From NCBI GenBank assembly GCA_029261035.1, contig JAJDCD010000023.1, forward strand, positions 62,001 through 126,000: a stretch of DNA of 64,000 bases, written 5' to 3'. The notes beneath the pieces are model-generated. The model saw nothing but the letters and a program-made list of their open reading frames with translations, made no database searches and was not told the origin of the DNA. Positions 25,136 to 32,865 of the stretch are shown here, piece by piece. This DNA is from Candidatus Omnitrophota bacterium (lineage in GTDB: Bacteria; Omnitrophota; Omnitrophia; Omnitrophales; JACROU01). Made by a program: the position numbers and the translations under genes. How positions within the stretch are numbered: the first letter of the stretch is position 1; each line of letters starts with the position of its first letter.

Positions 25136-26427
25136 AGCGTAGAGTTGTAATTACGGGTTTGGGGGCAATTTCTTGTTTGGGCCATGGAGTGAATCCTTTG
25201 TGGGAGGCGGCCGTTAAAGGAGAAAGTGGTCTTAAAGAGATTGATTCTTTTGATTATGGTGATTTTCCTGTGCGATTGGCAGGTGAAGTTAAAGAATTTA
25301 AACCTCAGGATTACATTAAGAATCGTAAATCCATTAAAGTGATGTCGCGGGATATTCAGCTGGCCTGTGCTGCCAGCACCCTTGCATTTCAAGATTCTAA
25401 AATTAAAGAGGAGGAGCTCAACCCCGAAAGAGCGGGGGTTTGTATGGGAGCGGGTCTCTTAGATAATGAAGTTGATGAAATTGCGGCAGGGATTAAGAGT
25501 TCTTTGGATGAGCAAGGTATTTTTCAGATGAAAAAATTTGGTTCGGATGGATTGGACTCGTTATTTCCTCTTTGGATGTTAAAGTACTTGCCCAACATGC
25601 CGGCTTGTCATATTTCCATCAATCATAACCTTCAAGGGCCTAGCAACACGATTACCACTTCTTGTTCTTCTTCGATCCAGGCGGTTGGAGAATCTTTTCG
25701 TATTATTGAACGGGGAGATGCAGACGTGATGTTTGCTGGAGGCGCTGAAAGCAGAGTAAATCCTTTGGGGATTTCTCGCTATCATTTATTTAATGCGCTT
25801 CTTCAAGGCAAAGATAAAACAAAAGAAGATTACAGCCCTTTTGATAAGAGTCGTTCGGGGTTTATTGTTGGTGAAGGTTCTGGGGTTGTTATTTTAGAAG
25901 AGTTGGAGCACGCTCAAAAACGAGGAGCGCGTATTTATGCAGAAGTTCGAGGTTACGGAAGCTCTGCAGATTATAATTATTTCCCCAATGAATTAACGGA
26001 TTCGGATGGTAGAGAGATTGCGATGTCTACAGCGTGTAGTGATGCGGATATTCAACCCGATAATGTAGACATGATTCATGCACATGGGAGCGGGATAGAT
26101 AAAGACGACTTGTTAGAAGCTCGAGCCATTCATGAAGTGTTTCAAGCAAAAGCGAAAGAAATTCCAGTCGTAGCAACTAAGGCATTAATGGGTCACTCTG
26201 GTTTTGCTTCTGGAGCCTTTCAAGTTATCCTTTCGGCAAAGATGTTAGAGGAGCAAAAAATATTATCCACGCTTAATTACACAACCCCAGATTCAGATAT
26301 TAACCTTAATATGAGTAAAGAGCTAAAAACAGGCGTTGATGTTTCAACGATTCTTTCTAATGCATTTGGTATGAGCGGGCAAAACGCTTCTCTCGTTTTA
26401 ACTTCTACACCCGGAGGGGATAAGTAA
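25132..26427 (+). CDS. Beta-ketoacyl-ACP synthase (first of a pair)
   Basis: This 431-residue thiolase-fold condensing enzyme has an intact Cys-His-His triad: C178 in TTSCSSSIQ, H318 in HAHGSG and H355 in ALMGHSGFASG. The second and third motifs are altered from the usual HGTST and GHxxGAAG. It lies directly before a more canonical ketosynthase and overlaps it by one base. A KS-CLF-type heterodimer is conceivable, but a chain-length factor would normally lack the cysteine, so two active enzymes are more likely. Confidence 0.9.
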   Translation: MKRRVVITGLGAISCLGHGVNPLWEAAVKGESGLKEIDSFDYGDFPVRLAGEVKEFKPQDYIKNRKSIKVMSRDIQLACAASTLAFQDSKIKEEELNPERAGVCMGAGLLDNEVDEIAAGIKSSLDEQGIFQMKKFGSDGLDSLFPLWMLKYLPNMPACHISINHNLQGPSNTITTSCSSSIQAVGESFRIIERGDADVMFAGGAESRVNPLGISRYHLFNALLQGKDKTKEDYSPFDKSRSGFIVGEGSGVVILEELEHAQKRGARIYAEVRGYGSSADYNYFPNELTDSDGREIAMSTACSDADIQPDNVDMIHAHGSGIDKDDLLEARAIHEVFQAKAKEIPVVATKALMGHSGFASGAFQVILSAKMLEEQKILSTLNYTTPDSDINLNMSKELKTGVDVSTILSNAFGMSGQNASLVLTSTPGGDK

Positions 26428-27716
26428 TGACGAGAAGGGTAGTGGTGACAGGGTATGGGATTGTTTCTCCAATGGCTCATAACGTTAAAGAAACATGGGA
26501 AGGGTTAATTCAAGGCCGTTCTGCAGTGGGCCCGATTAATTTATTTGACGCCTCTTCTTTTCCAACTCAAATTGCAGGTGAAGTTCGAAATTTTGATTTC
26601 GACCCTTGGCGGAAAAAAGATCCTCATTTAAAGTATGCTGCTCGGAATACGCAATTTGCAGTTCAGGCAGCCCACGAAGCTTTTACGAATGCGGGGTTGG
26701 ACACCTTCGATTATGACCCAAAAAGAACAGGCATCTACTTTGCTGCGGGAGATGGCGGAACCAATATCGCAAGTTTTGTTCAAGCTTTGTCGGAGTCTTG
26801 GGGGCAAAACGGACAAGTGATTAATAAAAGTAAATATTTGGAAGTCAGTCAGCCAGCATTTGATTATCATGATGAACTTGAGATTGATCCTTGTATGACG
26901 TTAGCTCACTTATCCCGAATCTTTCGTGTTCGAGGACCTGTGTCTAATTGTTTAACTGCTTGCGCGGCATCGAGCCAAGCAATCGGAGAAGCCTTTCAAT
27001 CGATTCGAAGAGGGAATGTAGATATTATGATTACGGGAGGATCTCATTCGATGATTCATCCATTTGGTCTTGCTGGATTTAATTTATTAACAGCCCTTTC
27101 TACCCAAAATGAACACCCTGAAAAAGCGAGCCGTCCTTTTGATCGAAATAGAGATGGTTTTGTTTTAAGCGAAGGTTCCGGAGTTCTTATTTTAGAAGAG
27201 TTGGAATATGCCAGAAAACGAGGAGCGCATATCTATGGTGAAGTGACTGGATATGGTTCTACAGCAGATGCTTATCGATTAACAGATACACACCCCGAAG
27301 GTCGCGGAGCTATTAAGGCAATGGAGCTTGCCTTACAAAGTGCCGGGTTAGAACCTAAAGATATTGGATACATTAATGCGCATGGAACTTCAACTGTGGT
27401 GAATGACCTTGTAGAAACGCAATCCATCAAAAAAGTGTTTGGAGATCAAGCTCAACAGATTCCTGTAAGTTCTATTAAATCCATGTTAGGGCATTTGATT
27501 GCCGCCGCTGGAGCTGTTGAACTAATTACTTCTCTGTTAGTGACTCAAAATGGAATTATTCCTCCAACCATCAATTATGATGAAAAGGATCCGAAGTGTG
27601 ATTTAGACTATGTGCCTAACCACTCAAGAGAAAAAAAGGTGGATGCGGTTTTAAGTAACTCATTTGGGTTTGGTGGCCAAAACGTTTCATTAATAGCAAG
27701 GAAGCTTAGCTCATGA
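26427..27716 (+). CDS. Beta-ketoacyl-ACP synthase II-type
   Basis: The 429-residue enzyme extends acyl chains with malonyl-ACP. The triad is canonical: C179 in LTACAASS, H319 in NAHGTSTVVND and H356 in SMLGHLIAAAG. It starts with TAATG overlap to the preceding ketosynthase and has GGAGGGG upstream. The following hydrolase start overlaps its stop. Together with the previous gene, dehydratases, reductase, ACP and AcpS it forms a complete elongation module apart from enoyl reductase and malonyl transferase, which are not in the window. Confidence 0.92.
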   Translation: MTRRVVVTGYGIVSPMAHNVKETWEGLIQGRSAVGPINLFDASSFPTQIAGEVRNFDFDPWRKKDPHLKYAARNTQFAVQAAHEAFTNAGLDTFDYDPKRTGIYFAAGDGGTNIASFVQALSESWGQNGQVINKSKYLEVSQPAFDYHDELEIDPCMTLAHLSRIFRVRGPVSNCLTACAASSQAIGEAFQSIRRGNVDIMITGGSHSMIHPFGLAGFNLLTALSTQNEHPEKASRPFDRNRDGFVLSEGSGVLILEELEYARKRGAHIYGEVTGYGSTADAYRLTDTHPEGRGAIKAMELALQSAGLEPKDIGYINAHGTSTVVNDLVETQSIKKVFGDQAQQIPVSSIKSMLGHLIAAAGAVELITSLLVTQNGIIPPTINYDEKDPKCDLDYVPNHSREKKVDAVLSNSFGFGGQNVSLIARKLSS

Positions 27717-28690
27717 TGTGGATTTATATTGTCTTAGGCATTTTTGTTGTAGCACTGTTTATTGCTTCTGCAGTTATCTCTCTAAAATATATTCGCATTG
27801 TTGCAGATAATATTTTAAATGTTCCTTTTCCTTTAGATCATCCCCGCACAAATACAGTTGTGAGCCAAGAAGTAGAATTTTCTTCTTATGACGGCACTCT
27901 CTTTCATGGCCAATTCATTGCATGTCCAAGTAGTTCCAAGAAAACCGTTATCTTCTGTCATGAGTATGGGTCGGAGCAAAGCTCTTGGAGTAAATATCTT
28001 TTTTATTTACCTCAAAATGGTTTCAATGTATTTACTTTTGATTTTAGAAAAGGAAAAGACAGGACGGGCCTTCATAAAAAAGGATTTAGCCCAAAGCAAT
28101 GGCCTACAAAAAAAGAATTACGAGATCTGCAAGCCGCTATTAATTACCTTCAAAAGCGCAATGACGTTGATGCTGAAAATTTAGGAGTGTTTGGAGTTTC
28201 TAAAGGAGGGGGGCTTGCGTTGTGTGCCGGAGCAAAGTCAAAACGAGTACGGGCTGTGATTGCTGACGGAGCTTGTCCTGTGGTTGCAACCATTAAAGAC
28301 TATATCGATAAATGGGCCAATATATATATTTACGAACCCGTATTAAAAAGACTTCCACAATTTATTTTGTACTCGCTGGCTTATTTCAGTATTCATTTTG
28401 CTTCCTTTAGATTGAGATCTAGAATTCTTTTTGTGGAAAATTATATTAAAAGATCAAAATCTCCTGTTTTTATTATTCATGGAGAAAAGGACAGTTATAT
28501 TCGTTCGGCGCATGCTAATTACCTTTATGACCGTGTGCCTACAGAAAAAGATGTGTGGGTTTGCTCTGGCGCTGCTCATAATGAGTCGGTTGTAACAGAG
28601 CCGGAAGAATACCAAAAGCGTGTCCTGTCTTTTTTTCAAAAGCATTTGAATGAAGAGAATTTAGAGCCGTCCTATAGTAAAAAGGAATAA
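27713..28690 (+). CDS. Membrane-anchored alpha/beta hydrolase
   Basis: The 325-residue protein has one N-terminal membrane helix (about 4-24) and an alpha/beta hydrolase domain. The nucleophile elbow is GVSKGG (S163), the acid is in HGEKDSY and the histidine in GAAHNE. Its start overlaps the ketosynthase stop, so it belongs to the cluster. By position it may release or remodel the acyl product as a thioesterase or acyltransferase, but that is inference; a general esterase is equally consistent with the sequence. Confidence 0.85.
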   Translation: MMWIYIVLGIFVVALFIASAVISLKYIRIVADNILNVPFPLDHPRTNTVVSQEVEFSSYDGTLFHGQFIACPSSSKKTVIFCHEYGSEQSSWSKYLFYLPQNGFNVFTFDFRKGKDRTGLHKKGFSPKQWPTKKELRDLQAAINYLQKRNDVDAENLGVFGVSKGGGLALCAGAKSKRVRAVIADGACPVVATIKDYIDKWANIYIYEPVLKRLPQFILYSLAYFSIHFASFRLRSRILFVENYIKRSKSPVFIIHGEKDSYIRSAHANYLYDRVPTEKDVWVCSGAAHNESVVTEPEEYQKRVLSFFQKHLNEENLEPSYSKKE

Positions 28691-28694
28691 TCTT

Positions 28695-29402
28695 ATGTTT
28701 AAAACGAAACTCACCGCACTTCTTATTTCTATTTTATTTATAAGCGGACCACTCAATGCAGAAACCCCAAAAACAACAGTAGAGTTGTTTGAGCTATTTA
28801 AAAACTTTGAGCCATCTTATGAAAAAATAGGGAACTATTCTGCGACTCTCAATAAAGAAGAGTTAGTTCGCGGAAAATGGGTCAAAGAGACACTGATATT
28901 TCATTTTCAAAAACCTTTTAAGATCAAGATCGAATGGTTAGAAGGGCCGAAGAAAGGTCGTAGAGCTTTTTTTGAAGAAGGAAAAAATAGTAATAAAATT
29001 ATAATCAAATTAGGCGGAGCTCTTGGAAAGATGTTTCCTAAGGTACGGATAGATCCTGATGGAGAGTTGGCAAAAGATGATGCGGATAGGACAATTCGGC
29101 AAGCTGGGTTGGGTTATCTCATGCAGGAAGTTTTTAAAGTGACTCAGGCGGGTTTGAATAACCAAGACTTAGAACTTACTTTATTGGAATCTGAAGACCC
29201 TAATGTATTTAAGGTCGAAAGAAGACTGCCATTAAAACCAGAAATTTACCCTAATGTTAAATTAATTGCCTACATCGATAAGATTACCGGAGTTCTTTTA
29301 GGTGTTGAAGAGTATGGTCTTGATGAAAAACTAAAAGGCACCTATGTTTATAATAACCTTAAAGTTAATGGACCCTTTACCGAAGAAAATTTTAAAGTTT
29401 AA
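28695..29402 (+). CDS. Secreted DUF1571 family protein
   Basis: The 235-residue protein has a signal peptide (about 1-22) and a DUF1571-type domain, with landmarks YSATLNKEELVRGKW, FHFQKPFKIKIEWLEGPKKG and YIDKITGVLLGVEEY. The fold is probably a half-barrel related to lipid carriers such as LolA, which would suit handling of the cluster's lipid product in the periplasm; that is inference from fold and position. It starts four bases after the hydrolase stop with an AAAGGA ribosome binding site and closes the cluster. Confidence 0.8.
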   Translation: MFKTKLTALLISILFISGPLNAETPKTTVELFELFKNFEPSYEKIGNYSATLNKEELVRGKWVKETLIFHFQKPFKIKIEWLEGPKKGRRAFFEEGKNSNKIIIKLGGALGKMFPKVRIDPDGELAKDDADRTIRQAGLGYLMQEVFKVTQAGLNNQDLELTLLESEDPNVFKVERRLPLKPEIYPNVKLIAYIDKITGVLLGVEEYGLDEKLKGTYVYNNLKVNGPFTEENFKV

Positions 29403-29410
29403 AATAAATT

Positions 29411-29497
29411 CCCTTCTCCTCTTTGAGGAGAGGGTTAGGGTGAGGTGTGGTTTAAATTACCCTCATCCCAACCTTCTCCCTCTAAAGAAGGAGAAGG
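29411..29497. repeat. Inverted pair of REP-like elements
   Basis: Two copies of the CCCTTCTCC/GGAGAGGG + TTAGGGTGAGG element face each other (29411-29446 and 29459-29497), as in BIMEs. The second copy runs up to the ribosome binding site region of the downstream phosphatase gene. Confidence 0.85.
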
Positions 29498-29513
29498 AGT
29501 ACAGTTGGTAAAC

Positions 29514-30176
29514 ATGAATTCTAAATACTCCCTTATTATATTTGATCTCGACGGCACACTCATAGATTCCCGCCAAGATATTGTAGATTCTGCAAACCGA
29601 ATGTTAAATGAGTTAGACTTACCCCAAAAAGGAGAAGAAGTAATAGCATCCTTTGTCGGACACGGTTTGGGCAATTTACTTTTGGACTGCATTGGTCTTG
29701 AAAACAAACATCTTGCAGATAAGGCGCTTGCGTTCTTTAAAAAAGATTACGAAGAACATATGCTTGATAAGACATGTTTGTTTCCAGAAGTGGATGATGT
29801 GCTGCAAACCATTTTTAATGGTTATTTTGATTCTGAAGTGATTCAGACGGTCGTGACGAACAAACCTCTTTATTATTCCGAGAAAATTTTACAGTTACTT
29901 AAAGCACACCACTATTTCAAAGTTATTTTAGGCGGGGATATGCCTATGCCAAAGAAACCTGCCCCGGACTCTGTGCAGCACTTATCTGAAACGTTTAAAG
30001 TGCCTAAAGAACAAATTTTATTTGTGGGGGATAGTCTTGTGGATATGCAGACAGCGAATAACGCTGGAGTTGATAGCTGTGCTGTTACCTTTGGTTTTGG
30101 ATCCTTAGAATCATTGACCAATGAAAATCCCACATATGTCATCAATAATTTCTCAGAACTCCTTGAAATTATTTAA
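29514..30176 (+). CDS. HAD-family phosphatase, phosphoglycolate phosphatase-like
   Basis: The 220-residue HAD hydrolase has motif I FDLDGTLIDS (D11, D13), the motif II threonine in VVTNKPL, a motif III lysine near KKPAPDS, and motif IV VGDSLVDMQTA. The pattern suits phosphoglycolate phosphatase (Gph-like), which clears 2-phosphoglycolate. The start is uncertain: ATG at 29514 is given, but TTG at 29505 has a better-spaced AAGGAG that derives from the REP-like repeat. A longer frame from 29445 would be translated through the repeat and is rejected. Confidence 0.87.
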   Translation: MNSKYSLIIFDLDGTLIDSRQDIVDSANRMLNELDLPQKGEEVIASFVGHGLGNLLLDCIGLENKHLADKALAFFKKDYEEHMLDKTCLFPEVDDVLQTIFNGYFDSEVIQTVVTNKPLYYSEKILQLLKAHHYFKVILGGDMPMPKKPAPDSVQHLSETFKVPKEQILFVGDSLVDMQTANNAGVDSCAVTFGFGSLESLTNENPTYVINNFSELLEII

Positions 30177-30189
30177 GAGAATAGGAAAT

Positions 30190-30220
30190 GTCATTCCCGA
30201 AATCTTTTGTCGGGAATCCA
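30190..30220. repeat. TCATTCCCGAAA...CGGGAATCCA palindrome
   Basis: A diverged copy of the GTCATTCCCG palindrome (arms TTCCCGA/TCGGGAA) lies just after the phosphatase stop. Confidence 0.7.
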
Positions 30221-30314
30221 GTTTTATTTAATGACTGTCACTTTTGAGACAGGGTGAGAAAAGTGGAATGTCTCAGATTGCCACAACTCCTTTGTTTATG
30301 TTTCGCAATCCAGT

Positions 30315-30359
30315 GTCTTTTCCCCTCTCCCCTTAGGGTAGAGGGTTAGGGGAAAAGAC
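30315..30359. repeat. REP-like element with extended palindromic ends
   Basis: CCCCTCTCCCC...GGGTAGAGGGTTAGGGG is another REP-like copy. Its ends extend the palindrome (GTCTTTTCCCC with GGGGAAAAGAC), so here too the element is set within matching inverted flanks. Confidence 0.75.
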
Positions 30360-30421
30360 CAAAGAAAAGTCCATTTTACGCTTCACCTATAACGCTTCAC
30401 GAGCGAAGAGGAACAGCCGTT

Positions 30422-30649
30422 ATGAGCAGCAATTTAGACTCCATTTTGACCGAAATGATCCTTCACCAGGAAAAAAAAGTGTTTGAAATAGCCCGCCAAA
30501 TCATCCCTCATATTACCCCCGAGGATGTGCTTAACCCCCAAGATTTCGCACAGTTAGAGCAAAACAGCCAATTCAACTATGAGGACGGAATTCTCTCGGG
30601 CCTCAAAAGTGCGCAAATGGCTGTTAGACAATCAGATACGACATGCTAG
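30422..30649 (+). CDS. Small acidic protein, unknown function
   Basis: I do not recognise this 75-residue protein. It is acidic, mostly helical, with LTEMILHQEKKVFEIARQI and EDVLNPQDFAQLEQN segments and no membrane helix. A GAAGAGGAAC sequence lies upstream of the ATG at slightly long spacing. The residue composition looks like real protein and the frame is uninterrupted between two repeat clusters. It stands alone, so context gives no role. Confidence 0.6.
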   Translation: MSSNLDSILTEMILHQEKKVFEIARQIIPHITPEDVLNPQDFAQLEQNSQFNYEDGILSGLKSAQMAVRQSDTTC

Positions 30650-30699
30650 AATTTATAATACTAAGACTGTAGTAGAGGTCTGCCTAAATAGGCCACCCC

Positions 30700-30753
30700 C
30701 CAAAGTGCCAGGCCATTCGCGACAAAAATGTAGTGAATGGCCTGGCACTTTGG
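30700..30753. repeat. GTGCCAGGC palindrome, copy 1
   Basis: Perfect 19-bp arms CCAAAGTGCCAGGCCATTC (30700-30718) and the complement (30735-30753) flank a 16-base loop. A related palindrome with the same GTGCCAGGC/GCCTGGCAC centre is at 37694-37736. Such elements are often associated with REP-associated tyrosine transposases. Confidence 0.88.
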
Positions 30754-30776
30754 AAGAAAGTTGAATTTTTGTTGCT

Positions 30777-31865
30777 ATGAAAAAAAAATTGATACCCGAA
30801 ATTCAACAATCGCTTCTTCGATGGTATCAGAAAGAAAAACGAGATCTCCCTTGGAGAAAAACAAAAGATCCCTACTCTATATGGATCTCTGAGATCATGC
30901 TTCAACAAACTCAGGTAGACACCGTTATTCCTTACTACAACCGATGGATGAAAAAATTTCCAACAATCCAAAAACTTGCTAAAGCAAACGAAGATGTCGT
31001 TTTAAAACATTGGGAAGGCCTTGGCTATTATTCTCGAGCTCGAAATATCCAACGTGCAGCTAAAACTGTTGAAAAAGACTTTGGAGGAAGGTTTCCAAAA
31101 ACAAGGGAGGACCTCCTCTCTCTTCCAGGAATTGGACTCTATACCGTAGGAGCTATTCTTAGCATTGCTTACAACAAAAGCGTTCCTTTGGTAGATGGTA
31201 ATGTAATTCGAGTTTTAACTCGTATTTTTAACATACACGATGATGTTCTAAAAGAAGACACAAAGAAAAAAATTTGGAGCATTGCTGGAGAATTAGTCCC
31301 CGAAAAAAAAGCGGGTGATTTCAATCAATCGCTTATGGAATTGGGTGCAACTCTCTGCACTCCGGGCACACCCCTATGTTTAATTTGTCCCGTCAACAGT
31401 TTATGTAAAGGGTTCAAAGAATCTACACCGAGTCTTTTACCCGTAAAGAAGAAAAAGATGGAAATAGAAAAATTCTTAGGATGGATGTTTTTAATTGAAA
31501 AAGATGGCCACTTTTTATTACAAAAAAGAAAAAAAGGAACGGTGATGGGCGGACTATGGGAATTCCCTTCTTTCAGAGAAGGTATTTATGACCATCCGAA
31601 ACTAGCCTTGAAAGCCAAAACAAAAATACTGTGTCCCAAAGCAGAGCTTAAAGGCACTGTCCCTGCCGCATTCACTAAGTACCGTGGGCTATTCCAGTTA
31701 ACCCACTGTCCTATGAGTAAGTCAAAAAGCATCAAGCCGGTTTTGGAGGAAGCAGAAGAAACCGCTTGGGCTAAACCAAAGGATTTTAAAAAATACACCT
31801 TCTCTGCCCCTACGAGAAAAGCGGTAGAGAAACTATCCCTTTCAGACTCAAGAAATAAGATTTAA
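30777..31865 (+). CDS. mutY: A/G-specific adenine DNA glycosylase
   Basis: MutY removes adenine paired with 8-oxoguanine in DNA repair. The 362-residue protein has the catalytic E39 in SEIMLQQTQVD, the helix-hairpin-helix LPGIGLYTVGAI, catalytic D140 in VPLVDGNVIRVL, and the 4Fe-4S ligands C194, C201, C204 and C210 with the usual 6-2-5 spacing. The C-terminal domain from about 225 is the Nudix-like 8-oxoG recognition domain (FLLQKRKKGTVMGGLWEFPS). The ribosome binding site is weak. Confidence 0.95.
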   Translation: MKKKLIPEIQQSLLRWYQKEKRDLPWRKTKDPYSIWISEIMLQQTQVDTVIPYYNRWMKKFPTIQKLAKANEDVVLKHWEGLGYYSRARNIQRAAKTVEKDFGGRFPKTREDLLSLPGIGLYTVGAILSIAYNKSVPLVDGNVIRVLTRIFNIHDDVLKEDTKKKIWSIAGELVPEKKAGDFNQSLMELGATLCTPGTPLCLICPVNSLCKGFKESTPSLLPVKKKKMEIEKFLGWMFLIEKDGHFLLQKRKKGTVMGGLWEFPSFREGIYDHPKLALKAKTKILCPKAELKGTVPAAFTKYRGLFQLTHCPMSKSKSIKPVLEEAEETAWAKPKDFKKYTFSAPTRKAVEKLSLSDSRNKI

Positions 31866-31870
31866 AAACC

Positions 31871-32704
31871 TTATGTCTTGAGATGCTCCGAATACATGTA
31901 CCCGTTATGAGTTTCTTGATCAAATTGTTTATTTATTTTTTGCTCGTGAGTTTCTTTAAGAGGAATGGAAAAATTTTGAACTTTAATGGCAGAATTCTGA
32001 ATTGCAGAACTTAATTCTTGAGGCGTCATTTCCAATACTTCCTCTCGCTTTGGAGGAATTTTTGGCGTTTTGATTCTTGTTCGAGAACCAATTCCCAATT
32101 CACGATATTCTGTTTCTGTTGGAGCTTCGAAAACAACAGGGGTAGTTAATCCTTCAGATGTATCCTTTGGAATAGCTAATTTAATATATTCAAAACGACA
32201 ATTAGGAGGACTTGTTCCGTATCCAATAGGACGTACGTTCGCACCTAAAATACGAATGAAATTTTGATTTCCCAAATAAAAGAAAGAAGATGAGATTTTT
32301 ATCTTATAAGTTCCTATTTCATCAATAACAACTTCTTTGATAACCGGCTTTACCCGATTAATATTCGTGCCGGCATCGATATTAAGTTTAACCGGGATAT
32401 CATTTTCATAATCTTTTTGGAGCACTTTAAAAGATAATTCAAAGTAAGGCGTATTTAACTGACGTGAGGTGAGTCTAAATATAAATGTGGTTTCATTCCC
32501 CTGCCAACCAAACTCATAAGGAATCAACTTTTCCACCCGAGCTCGATTTACATCTACTATTCGCTTTCCAAAAAAAACCATCGCATTTGCTCGTGAGGGC
32601 ACAACTTTCCATAGAGTATTCTCCTTAGACGGAGCCCCAAAAACCTCCGGAGATGGCGCCTGCAACACAAGCCCTATGATAAGAAATAAAATCCAATTTC
32701 GCAT
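31871..32704 (-). CDS. Secreted protein of unknown function
   Basis: I do not recognise this 277-residue protein. It has a signal peptide (about 1-24) followed by a beta-rich domain up to residue 200 (FELSFKVLQKDYENDIPVKL, YKIKISSSFFYLGNQNF) that could be a jelly-roll or carbohydrate-binding-like sandwich. A helical, charged tail from about 215 contains EVLEMTPQELSSAIQNSA. ATG at 32704 with GAGGAG upstream is preferred to a GTG 12 bases earlier. It converges with mutY; the two stops are only a few bases apart. Confidence 0.78.
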   Translation of the reverse strand: MRNWILFLIIGLVLQAPSPEVFGAPSKENTLWKVVPSRANAMVFFGKRIVDVNRARVEKLIPYEFGWQGNETTFIFRLTSRQLNTPYFELSFKVLQKDYENDIPVKLNIDAGTNINRVKPVIKEVVIDEIGTYKIKISSSFFYLGNQNFIRILGANVRPIGYGTSPPNCRFEYIKLAIPKDTSEGLTTPVVFEAPTETEYRELGIGSRTRIKTPKIPPKREEVLEMTPQELSSAIQNSAIKVQNFSIPLKETHEQKINKQFDQETHNGYMYSEHLKT

Positions 32705-32865
32705 TATTGCTTCCACTCCTCTATTTCGAGATTTTTCTAAACTACAACTCGTAATCCACTACTAAATAAGGGGTTATGCCAATATTACCCTTTATTAAAG
32801 TGTAACACCTACATGAGAAAATGGGAGTTTTGTACCTAAGGAAGACTAAGTTAAAACAAGAGTGG

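Noticed and set aside
25132-26427. First ketosynthase as a chain-length factor
   Set aside because: C178, H318 and H355 are present, so it should be catalytically competent.
30579-30764. 61-codon frame across the GTGCCAGGC palindrome
   Set aside because: It consists mainly of repeat sequence and overlaps the better small gene at 30422-30649.
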